DNA from: Thioclava sp. GXIMD2076
GTDB taxonomy: Bacteria; Pseudomonadota; Alphaproteobacteria; Rhodobacterales; Rhodobacteraceae
Reading direction: 5' to 3'
Length of the DNA stretch: 64,000 nucleotides
Assembly: GCF_037949795.1 (NCBI RefSeq)
Contig: NZ_CP149932.1
Location: 1,043,001 to 1,107,000 of the forward strand
This document shows, one piece after another, positions 56,862 to 64,000 of the stretch. The translations under genes were made by a program, and so were the position numbers. Position 1 is the stretch's first letter; each line of letters opens with the position of its first letter. The notes beneath the pieces are model-generated. The model saw only the letters and a program-made list of their open reading frames with translations. It was not told the DNA's origin and searched no databases.

Positions 56862-57138
56862 TTCCGCATAATTGCGCTTGTTTCTGTAGGGGTGTGGCGA
56901 AAACCCGCCCAAAACTCGGGCGAAACCGAGGGGTTTTCTTGTTAACCACGTCATAAAGGTTAATTTCTGTCGGTTTCTGCGAATGACACCCTCGTGAGAG
57001 GCCCGTGTTCGATTCGCCCCGCTTGCCCTTGACATGAGGGGGTGGAATTCGCAGTTAAAGGTAACCTGATCAGTCACGTTGCCGGTCGTTCCACGCGCAG
57101 GCAGGCCGTGCGCGAAGCCTTGAACGGACCGGAGAGCA

Positions 57139-60100
57139 ATGTCACCAGCCTTAATTGCCGTCTTGCCATTTCTGGGGGCGCTGCTTCCCGGCGTCTTGAT
57201 CCGCACCGGAAGAAATACCACAGCGATATCGGTTGCAATCTGCTCCGGCCTTGCGCTTCTGGGGCTGCTTTTGCATTTGCCGGAGGTCATGGCGGGCGAG
57301 GTGGTCCGCACGAAGATCGACTGGATGCCGTGGCTCGGCCTCAATGTCGAATTCATGATCGACGGGCTGGGAATGCTTTTTGCCACGCTGATCCTCGGGA
57401 TCGGGCTGCTGGTGATCCTTTACGCACGCTATTATCTGTCCTCGAAAGATCCGGCGGGCCAGTTCTACACCTATCTGATGCTCTTTCAGGGCGCGATGGT
57501 GGGTATCGTTCTGTCCGACAACATCCTGCTTCTGTTGATCTTCTGGGAACTGACCTCGCTGTCCTCCTTCCTGCTGATCGGCTATTGGAAGCACCTCCCC
57601 GAAGGGCGTCAGGGCGCGCGTATGGCGCTGACCGTCACGGGGGCAGGCGGGCTTGCAATGATCGCGGGGATGATGCTGCTGGGCCATATCGCGGGCAGTT
57701 ACACGATCTCGGATATCCTTGCGGCGAAAGACGCGATCCAGTCCTCCGATCTCTATCTTCCGGCGCTGATCCTGATCCTTTTGGGGGCGTTCACGAAATC
57801 GGCGCAGTTCCCGTTCCATTTCTGGTTGCCGCATGCGATGGCTGCGCCCACGCCGGTGTCGTCCTACCTGCACTCGGCCACGATGGTGAAAGCCGGTCTC
57901 TTCCTGATGGCGCGGCTCTGGCCGGTGCTCTCGGGGACGCCGGAATGGTTCTACATTGTGGTGACGGTCGGGCTGGTCACAATGCTGATTGCCGCCAAGA
58001 TCGCGATCTTCAAGGATGATATGAAGGGGCTTCTGGCCTATTCGACCATCTCGCATCTGGGGTTAATCACCTTCTGCTTCGGGCTTGGCACGCAGGCGGG
58101 TGTGATCGCCGGTGTCTTCCACATCATTAACCACGCGACCTTCAAGGCCGCGCTCTTCATGACGGCGGGTATCGTCGACCACGAGGCCCATACCCGCGAT
58201 CTCAAGCGCCTTGGTGGCTTGCGCAAGCTGATGCCGGTGACCTTCACCATCGGCACCATCGCGACGCTCTCGATGGCGGGCATCCCGTTATTCAACGGCT
58301 TCCTGTCGAAGGAGCTGATGCTCTACGAGGCGGCCAAGACCCCGTGGCTGGGCAATGAGTGGCTGATCCCCGTGCTGGCCACCATCGCGGCGCTCCTGTC
58401 GGCGGCCTATTCCTTCCGCTTCATCTGGCACGGCTTCATGGGTCCGGTGCGCGACGACTATCCGCACAAACCCCATGACCCGGGCTTCGGCATGTGGGCA
58501 AGCCCTGCTTTCCTCGCCTGCCTTGTGCTGCTGATCGGCTGCTTCCCCTTCCTGATGGATCCGTTCGTGGCGATGGTCTCGGAGGCCGTGATCGGCGCGC
58601 CGCTCGACGAGCATCTGCATCTGGCGATCTGGCACGGGGTGAATGCGGCGCTGATCATGTCGGTCATCGCGGTGATCGGCGGCATCATCGTGCTATCGGC
58701 CTTCAAACCGCTGCGGGCGATCTGGGACGCGGTTCCGCGCCCCGATGCCAAGGCGATGTTCGACTGGGGCATGGTGCGCTGTGCCTGCGCTGCGCGGATT
58801 TTCACCTCGGGCCTGCATAACGGCTCGATGGCGCGCTATCTGCTGATCTTCTCGGCGGCGGCACTGGCGATCGGCTTCTGGGCCTGGAGCACAGGCAGCC
58901 AGGGGCCGCAGACCCGCGAGATGCTGCCCGTCAGCCCCGTGGCGCTGGTTGGCTGGATCATGCTGGTCACCGCGACCATCTGCGTCGCGGCCTTCCACCG
59001 CAACCGCTTCCTTGCGTTGGTACTGGTGGGGATCGTGGGGCTGATCGTCTCGATCTGCTTCATCTATCTCTCGGCACCCGATCTGGCGCTGACCCAGATC
59101 TCGGTCGAGGTGGTCACCGCCGTTCTGATGCTGCTGGCGCTCAATTTCCTGCCCAAGGTCACCGCAGCCGAAACCAGCAACCTCAAGCGCCATTTCGACA
59201 AGATCTTCTCGGTGGTCGTGGGGCTTGGCACAGGCTCGCTGATCTATGCGCTGATGATGCGCGATTTCGCCTTCCCCTCGATGTCGGAATACCATCTGGC
59301 CAATAGCTACAATCTCGCGGGCGGCGATAACGTGGTCAACGTGATCCTCGTCGATTTCCGTGGCTATGATACCTATGGCGAGGTCACCGTGTTGGGGATC
59401 GCGGCGCTGGTGATCTTCGCGCTGACCGAGGCGCTCCTGAACGGCACCGGCTCGCGCAAACTGATCGCATGGCGCCCCGATATGCTGCGCGCGGGCGACA
59501 AGCACCCGATGATGATGCTGATCGCTACCCGCGTGATGATGCCCATCGCGCTGGTCTTCGGCCTGTTCATCTTCCTGCGCGGGCATAACCTGCCGGGCGG
59601 GGGCTTTATCGCCGGTCTGATCGTCGCGATCGCGCTGGTGATGCAATATATCTCCTCGGGCTTTGCATGGACGCAGGCGCGGCAGAAGATCTATTACCAC
59701 CAGCTGATCGGGCTGGGCGTGCTGGCCGCAGGGATCACCGGCGTGGGCGCATGGTTCAACGGGATGCCCTTCCTGACCTCCGATTTCGGCTATTTCAAAC
59801 TGCCGTTCCTCGACAAGTTCGAGCTGGCCACCGCCATGGGCTTCGATCTGGGCGTGTTCCTTGGCGTCGTCGGCTCCGTGCTTCTGGCGCTTGGCGGGCT
59901 CTCGCGTCTGGCGCGGCGTGCCGCCCTGCCGACCGAGGAACGTGCGGCCCATATCCTGGCCGAACGCCCCGAGGCCCGCACCGTGGCCGAGGTCGGTATC
60001 GAGAACTTCCCTGAAGGATCGGTCGTGCCGCGGCGCTGGCTGGAACGGCGCGAGGATGGCAGTTTCGAGGAGCGTCACCTGATGGAGCGCGCGACCGATA

Positions 60101-60144
60101 GGCCTAATCAAAACGGGCCCAACAAGAATGAGGGAGACCACTGA
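57139..60144 (+). CDS. mrpA: Na+/H+ antiporter subunit A fused to B (MrpAB/PhaAB)
   Basis: The 1001-residue large subunit of a group 2 Mrp antiporter. The first 480 residues are homologous to NuoL (DNILLLLIFWELTSLSSFLLIG, shown in part; KSAQFPFHFWLPHAM; LHSATMVKAGLFL). The A-specific C-terminal helices follow to about 770. From about 790 comes a MnhB domain (RVMMPIALVFGLFIFLRGHN). Fusion of A and B is typical of proteobacterial Pha/Mrp systems. With the next five genes it forms one complex that exports Na+ (or K+) in exchange for protons. The start has a GGAGAGCA site. Confidence 0.95.
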   Translation: MSPALIAVLPFLGALLPGVLIRTGRNTTAISVAICSGLALLGLLLHLPEVMAGEVVRTKIDWMPWLGLNVEFMIDGLGMLFATLILGIGLLVILYARYYLSSKDPAGQFYTYLMLFQGAMVGIVLSDNILLLLIFWELTSLSSFLLIGYWKHLPEGRQGARMALTVTGAGGLAMIAGMMLLGHIAGSYTISDILAAKDAIQSSDLYLPALILILLGAFTKSAQFPFHFWLPHAMAAPTPVSSYLHSATMVKAGLFLMARLWPVLSGTPEWFYIVVTVGLVTMLIAAKIAIFKDDMKGLLAYSTISHLGLITFCFGLGTQAGVIAGVFHIINHATFKAALFMTAGIVDHEAHTRDLKRLGGLRKLMPVTFTIGTIATLSMAGIPLFNGFLSKELMLYEAAKTPWLGNEWLIPVLATIAALLSAAYSFRFIWHGFMGPVRDDYPHKPHDPGFGMWASPAFLACLVLLIGCFPFLMDPFVAMVSEAVIGAPLDEHLHLAIWHGVNAALIMSVIAVIGGIIVLSAFKPLRAIWDAVPRPDAKAMFDWGMVRCACAARIFTSGLHNGSMARYLLIFSAAALAIGFWAWSTGSQGPQTREMLPVSPVALVGWIMLVTATICVAAFHRNRFLALVLVGIVGLIVSICFIYLSAPDLALTQISVEVVTAVLMLLALNFLPKVTAAETSNLKRHFDKIFSVVVGLGTGSLIYALMMRDFAFPSMSEYHLANSYNLAGGDNVVNVILVDFRGYDTYGEVTVLGIAALVIFALTEALLNGTGSRKLIAWRPDMLRAGDKHPMMMLIATRVMMPIALVFGLFIFLRGHNLPGGGFIAGLIVAIALVMQYISSGFAWTQARQKIYYHQLIGLGVLAAGITGVGAWFNGMPFLTSDFGYFKLPFLDKFELATAMGFDLGVFLGVVGSVLLALGGLSRLARRAALPTEERAAHILAERPEARTVAEVGIENFPEGSVVPRRWLERREDGSFEERHLMERATDRPNQNGPNKNEGDH

Positions 60145-60485
60145 TGGAAGCCTTGGTTGCAAGCGCAATCGGCGTGATGACGGCGGCGGGGATCTACCTG
60201 ATCCTGCGGCTCAGGGTCTTTCCGGTGGTTCTGGGCATGACGATGCTGTCTTATGCCGTGAACGTCTTCCTCTTTGCGACGGGGCGTCTGGCGGTGAATA
60301 TGCCGCCGATCCTGCAGGATGGCGTCTCGACCTATACCGACCCGATCCCGCAGGCGCTGGTGCTGACCGCTATCGTGATCAGCTTCGGGATGACCTCGGT
60401 GACGGTGATGCTGGCGCTTGGCGCCTTCATCGAGGCGGGCGATGACTATATCGACCTCGATGACGATAAGGAAAAACAAGACTGA
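60144..60485 (+). CDS. mrpC: Antiporter subunit C (MrpC, NuoK-like)
   Basis: A 113-residue subunit with three membrane helices, homologous to NuoK. The pattern IYLILRLRVFPVVLGMTMLS and PQALVLTAIVISFGMTSV is conserved. Its start overlaps the mrpA stop by one base (TGATG), and its stop overlaps mrpD the same way. The acidic C-terminal tail (DDYIDLDDDKEKQD) is exposed. Confidence 0.95.
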   Translation: MEALVASAIGVMTAAGIYLILRLRVFPVVLGMTMLSYAVNVFLFATGRLAVNMPPILQDGVSTYTDPIPQALVLTAIVISFGMTSVTVMLALGAFIEAGDDYIDLDDDKEKQD

Positions 60486-62125
60486 TGCTGGGCTTCTTTG
60501 ATCAACTCGTTATCGCGCCCGTGGTGCTGCCGGCCTTTCTGGCGCCCCTGATCGTCTTGTGGATGCGGTTCGACCGCACAGCCCAGCGGGTGTTTTCCAT
60601 TGTAGGTATGCTGGCGCTGGTCGCGATCTCCCTCACGCTGATGGTGCGCGCTTCCTCGGGCGTGCCGGAGGTCTACCGCCTTGGCGCATGGGAGGCCCCA
60701 TTCGGGATCGTCCTCGTGCTCGACCAGCTCTCGGCGCTGATGCTGGTGCTGACCTCGGTGCTGGGGCTGGCGATCGCGCTCTATGCCATCGGCTCGGGCT
60801 GGGACAAGCGCGGCTGGCACTTCCATTCGCTGCTCCAGTTCCAGATGATGGGCATCAACGGTGCCTTCCTGACAGGCGATGCCTTCAACCTTTTCGTCTT
60901 CTTCGAAGTGCTCTTGATTGCCTCCTACGGGTTGATGATCCACGCGGGCGGGCGTGACCGGCTGAAGGCCGGCGTGCAATATGTGGTCTATAATCTCGCC
61001 GGTTCTACGCTGTTCCTGTTCGCGCTAGGGACGATCTATGCCACGACCGGCACGTTGAACATGGCAGATCTGGCGCAGAAAGTGGCCCAGATGCCCGCAG
61101 GCGAGGCCGCGTTGCTGCGCGTGGGCGCGGCACTGATGATCCTCGTCTTCGCTGTCAAGGGCGCTATCGTCCCCTTCCAATTCTGGCTTCCCGGCACCTA
61201 TTCCAATGCCCCGGGTCCAGTGGCTGCGCTCTTCGCGATCATGACCAAGGTCGGGATCTATGCGATCATCCGGATCTATACGCTGGTCTTCACCCCCGAA
61301 AGTGCGGTGGGTTCGCTGGCCCATGACGTGCTGCTGCCTGCGGCGGCGCTGACGCTGATCATCGGGATGGTGGGCATTTTCGGCGCGCGCGATCTGGGGC
61401 GTGTCGTGGCCTTCTCGGTGATCGGCTCGGTCGGCACCATGCTGCTGGCCTTCGCGCAATTCACGCCCGAGGGCACGGCGGCAGGGCTCTACTATATGGT
61501 CCATTCGACGCTGGTGGCGGCGGCGCTGTTCCTCGTGGCCGATATGGTCAGGGAACGCCGTGCCATCGGGCTGAAGCTGATCCCGCAGCCGGTGATCGGG
61601 CAGAACGGCCTGCTGGCCGCGATGTTCTTCATGGCCGCGATCGGGATGGCCGGTATGCCGCCGCTTTCGGGCTTCCTGGGCAAGCTGATGATCCTGCATG
61701 CGACCTTCGGGCAATGGTGGATCTGGGCGGCGATCCTGATCACCTCGCTGATCGCCATCGTGGGCTTCTCGCGGGCGGGCTCGACTGTGTTCTGGAAATG
61801 CTACGCCACCGCGGACAGCAAGGACGAGACCCCGCCGCGTCTGGGCGTCGAGGATGCCAGCTCGCCCGCCTTGGCCTTTGTGGCGACAGGCGGCCTGCTG
61901 GCGGGGCTTGTGGCCTGGACCGTCTTTGCGGGGCCTGCCACGACCTATGTGCAGGGTATGTCCGCGCAGCTCTATAATAGCGGGAGCTATATCTCGGCGG
62001 TGATGGACGGGGCCTATCAGCGTGCCGAAGAGGCGGCGGAGGCCGGTGCCCATCCGCAGGGCGATGACCATGATGTGCAAGACAGTGCCCATGAGCCCGA
62101 TCACACCGTGATCGACGGCCATTGA
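60485..62125 (+). CDS. mrpD: Antiporter subunit D (MrpD, NuoN/NuoM-like)
   Basis: A 546-residue proton-pumping type subunit with about 14 helices. Seen: FEVLLIASYGLMIHAGGRDR, GAIVPFQFWLPGTYSNAPGP with the key lysine of the NuoL/M/N family, HSTLVAAALFLVADM, and GMAGMPPLSGFLGKLM. The C-terminal 50 residues are His/Asp-rich (HPQGDDHDVQDSAHEP), a possible metal-binding or regulatory tail. It is separated by 13 nt from mrpE. Confidence 0.95.
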   Translation: MLGFFDQLVIAPVVLPAFLAPLIVLWMRFDRTAQRVFSIVGMLALVAISLTLMVRASSGVPEVYRLGAWEAPFGIVLVLDQLSALMLVLTSVLGLAIALYAIGSGWDKRGWHFHSLLQFQMMGINGAFLTGDAFNLFVFFEVLLIASYGLMIHAGGRDRLKAGVQYVVYNLAGSTLFLFALGTIYATTGTLNMADLAQKVAQMPAGEAALLRVGAALMILVFAVKGAIVPFQFWLPGTYSNAPGPVAALFAIMTKVGIYAIIRIYTLVFTPESAVGSLAHDVLLPAAALTLIIGMVGIFGARDLGRVVAFSVIGSVGTMLLAFAQFTPEGTAAGLYYMVHSTLVAAALFLVADMVRERRAIGLKLIPQPVIGQNGLLAAMFFMAAIGMAGMPPLSGFLGKLMILHATFGQWWIWAAILITSLIAIVGFSRAGSTVFWKCYATADSKDETPPRLGVEDASSPALAFVATGGLLAGLVAWTVFAGPATTYVQGMSAQLYNSGSYISAVMDGAYQRAEEAAEAGAHPQGDDHDVQDSAHEPDHTVIDGH

Positions 62126-62138
62126 GGAGGGGTAGACC

Positions 62139-62630
62139 ATGATTAGACGCATCCTTCCGCATCCGCATCTGACCGTTCTTCTGACGGTGGTGTGGCTCCT
62201 GCTGGCCAATGCCTATACGCTCAACTCGCTGGTCTTCGGCATTATCGTCGGGATCGTGATCCCCTGGGTCACCGCGCCCTACTGGCCCGACCGGCCCGTC
62301 GTGCGCAATATTCCGAAGATGATCGAATATGCGCTGATCGTGCTATGGGATATCGTGGTCTCGAATATCTCGGTCGCCAAGATCATCCTGTTCAAGCGCA
62401 ATGCCGATCTGAAGCCGGTCTGGATCTCGATCCCGCTCGACCTTCACACGCCAGAGGCGATCACCGTTTTCGCCGGCACGATCACCATGACACCGGGCAC
62501 GGTTGCGGCGGAGCTGTCGGCCGATGGTCATTCGCTTCTTGTCCATTGCCTGCATGAAACCGACCCAGAGGGCGCACGCGACGGTATGAAATCCCGCTAT
62601 GAGGCCCGCCTGAAGGAGATCTTCGAATGA
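62139..62630 (+). CDS. mrpE: Antiporter subunit E (MrpE)
   Basis: A 163-residue MrpE family subunit. Two N-terminal hydrophobic segments (about 10-42) and one near 62-80 are followed by a cytoplasmic domain with the conserved ITVFAGTITMTPGTVAAELS and LVHCLHETDPEGARDG. MrpE is needed for full antiport. A GAGGGG site precedes the ATG, and the stop overlaps mrpF by 4 nt. Confidence 0.94.
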   Translation: MIRRILPHPHLTVLLTVVWLLLANAYTLNSLVFGIIVGIVIPWVTAPYWPDRPVVRNIPKMIEYALIVLWDIVVSNISVAKIILFKRNADLKPVWISIPLDLHTPEAITVFAGTITMTPGTVAAELSADGHSLLVHCLHETDPEGARDGMKSRYEARLKEIFE

Positions 62631-62896
62631 TCACCTATGCTCTGATCTTCGCCATCGGCTGCTATGCGCTGGCGCTTCTGTTCAACCTCTATCGCGTGGT
62701 GAAATCGCCGGGCGTGACAGACCGTATTCTGGCGCTCGATACGATGGCGGTGAATGCAATCGGACTGTTTGTCTGTTTCGGGATCTGGGAAGGCACCGCG
62801 ATCTTCTTCGAGGCCTCTATCCTTTATGCCATGGTGGGCTTCGTCTCGACGGTGGCCTATGCCAAATTCCTTCTCCGCGGCGATCTGATCGAGTGA
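62627..62896 (+). CDS. mrpF: Antiporter subunit F (MrpF)
   Basis: An 89-residue subunit with three membrane helices. It has the family pattern YRVVKSPGVTDRILALDTMA, and ASILYAMVGFVSTVAYAKFLLRGD at the end. MrpF is part of the ion path near the MrpA/E/F/G side of the complex. Overlap with mrpE is ATGA; mrpG follows after 8 nt. Confidence 0.94.
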   Translation: MITYALIFAIGCYALALLFNLYRVVKSPGVTDRILALDTMAVNAIGLFVCFGIWEGTAIFFEASILYAMVGFVSTVAYAKFLLRGDLIE

Positions 62897-62904
62897 GGTA
62901 AGAT

Positions 62905-63405
62905 ATGGAACTGTTTTGGGAAATTCTTGTCTCGGCGCTTCTGGTCATCGGTGGCTTCTTCGGGCTTGTGGGCTCGTTCGGGCTGGTGAAACTGCCCGAT
63001 GCCATGACGCGGCTCCATGCGCCCACGATGACGGCGACGCTCGGGGTGGGGGCCTGCCTGATCGCATCGATGGTGTGGTTCGGTGCGGAAAAGGGCGAGC
63101 TGTCCCTGCACGAACTGATGATCACGCTCTTCCTCTTCATGACCGCGCCGATCACCGCGCATTTCCTGTCCAAGGCGATCATGCTGCGCAACATTCCGCG
63201 CGAGTCCTTGCCCAAACCCACCGAGGGCGACTGGGCGGTCTACACGCCCCTGTCCGATACGGCGGCGCATGAGCTGGATGAAGCCGTAGAGATCGAAAAG
63301 GAGCGCGCCGAGAAAGCGCGTAAGAAGGCCATTCTCGAGGACGAATACGAGGGTGAGGTCGACGGAACCGATCCGGTGGACGAGGGCAAAGACAACCAGA
63401 AGTGA
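62905..63405 (+). CDS. mrpG: Antiporter subunit G (MrpG)
   Basis: A 166-residue subunit. Three membrane helices (about 5-27, 41-60 and 70-90) carry LVGSFGLVKLPDAMTRLHAP, the MrpG signature. The last 60 residues form a charged, probably coiled-coil tail (EIEKERAEKARKKAILEDE) longer than in many homologues. It is the last gene of the mrpABCDEFG operon. Confidence 0.94.
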   Translation: MELFWEILVSALLVIGGFFGLVGSFGLVKLPDAMTRLHAPTMTATLGVGACLIASMVWFGAEKGELSLHELMITLFLFMTAPITAHFLSKAIMLRNIPRESLPKPTEGDWAVYTPLSDTAAHELDEAVEIEKERAEKARKKAILEDEYEGEVDGTDPVDEGKDNQK

Positions 63406-63440
63406 TTCATATTAAATAAAGATCGGTGTGATCATTATAG

Positions 63441-63463
63441 GGGGCAGGCCGATGGTCTGCCCC
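63441..63463 (+). terminator. Hairpin after the mrp operon
   Basis: GGGGCAG / CTGCCCC with a short loop, 35 nt after the mrpG stop and 20 nt before the next ATG. No T-run follows, so this is a weak terminator or attenuator candidate. Confidence 0.35.
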
Positions 63464-63482
63464 TACTACTTGGACGATAACG

Positions 63483-64000
63483 ATGGACACACCCGATCTC
63501 TTTTATGATGAGGATGTCTCCCTCGCGAAAGCGGTTCTCGATGGAGATCATCGGGCCGCCTTACAGCGCATAGAGACACTCTGGTCGCAGAAGGGACCAA
63601 GTCCAGATCTGATGTTACAGGCGATCCGCAGCAGCTGGGCGCTTGGTCAGGATGTACAGGCCCGTAAGCTGGCGCAGGAAGGGGTGACCCTCTGGGCGGA
63701 TCGCGCTCCGCTATGGGGGATCTACGCCGCGATCCTGACGGCATTCGGCGCTGTGGACGAGGCGGTTGCCGCCTATGACCGTGCGCTGTTCTATGCACCG
63801 GAGGATGTCCGCCTGTTATCCGGGCGCAACCGGTTGCGCCGTTTTCCCTGCTCCGGCCGCGAGGCACGTCGTCTCGAGGCCACCTGCGAGGACGAGAGCA
63901 CCAGCACGCGTCTGCGGGTGAGCGCCGAATTCGCGCTTGCCGCGATCGAGGATGCCGAAGGGCAGTATGACCGTGCCTTTGCCCATTACAGCCGCGGCAA
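63483..64000 (+). CDS. TPR protein, probably TPR-sulfotransferase (5' part only)
   Basis: An open frame from MDTPDLFYDEDVSLAKAVLD that runs off the window after 172 codons. Helical repeat units of TPR type are visible: ARKLAQEGVTLWADRAPLWG, VDEAVAAYDRALFYAPEDV, and AIEDAEGQYDRAFAHYSRG. The last segment, AFAHYSRG, is typical of TPR-containing sulfotransferases just before the sulfotransferase domain, but that domain is outside the window. No signal peptide. The role is unknown. Confidence 0.7.
   Translation, partial: MDTPDLFYDEDVSLAKAVLDGDHRAALQRIETLWSQKGPSPDLMLQAIRSSWALGQDVQARKLAQEGVTLWADRAPLWGIYAAILTAFGAVDEAVAAYDRALFYAPEDVRLLSGRNRLRRFPCSGREARRLEATCEDESTSTRLRVSAEFALAAIEDAEGQYDRAFAHYSRG

Noticed and set aside
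55104..60168. Long frames opposite opgG (564 residues) and opposite mrpA (491 residues)
   Set aside because: Both are His/Gln/Arg-rich shadows of strongly conserved genes.

Overview
The window is a piece of chromosome from an alphaproteobacterium of the Rhodobacteraceae type. The base composition is GC-rich. It carries the end of an rrn operon followed by an initiator tRNA, trcR (DUF1013), mipZ, a gene-transfer-agent style endolysin/holin pair, an opgG-opgI-opgH-opgC glucan operon in the order known from Rhodobacter sphaeroides, and Hint-domain secreted proteins. The genus cannot be fixed from this sequence alone.

Layout. 1-1940: 3' part of 23S rRNA, 5S rRNA and tRNA-fMet. 1.98-25.3 kb is ordinary core genome: lpxK, a quinone reductase and coq9 (one minus-strand run); rpsU; RNase T2; trcR; a Hint protein; a phytase-like secreted protein; an L,D-transpeptidase; panB-panC; small membrane proteins; grxD-bolA; a FUSC transporter; purL; a periplasmic PRC-barrel-like protein; a LysR regulator; murI; argC; ccmE; and the endolysin/holin pair. 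A candidate small RNA sits between the PRC-like gene and the LysR gene. 25.4-35.9 kb is an accessory island ending at tRNA-Ser(UGA). It holds a broken P4-type integrase, a large PLD/SF2-helicase/DUF3427 protein, a broken RTX-Hint protein, a hydrolase lacking its nucleophile serine, a decayed zinc-ribbon recombinase and an AlpA-like regulator. Several of these genes carry in-frame stops or frameshifts, so the island looks old and decaying.

36-64 kb is core genome again: a TRAP transporter (dctPQM), exoD, a succinyl-CoA:acetate-type CoA transferase, mipZ, and two translation clusters on the minus strand. These are ffh-GNAT-GNAT-chorismate mutase-rpsP-bluB-rimM-trmD-HAD, then rplS-rpmE. After them come azoR with a divergent LysR gene, the opgGIHC operon for osmoregulated periplasmic glucans, and a complete Mrp (Mnh/Pha) Na+/H+ antiporter operon with fused A-B subunits. 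The window ends inside a TPR protein.

The points most worth a second look are: a candidate small RNA at about 20.3-20.4 kb with an anti-Shine-Dalgarno-like seed; a perfect 14-bp hairpin that covers the ribosome binding site of the endolysin; the PLD-helicase-DUF3427 protein with an apparently clipped HIT-like N-terminus; and the repeated amber interruptions in three island genes.
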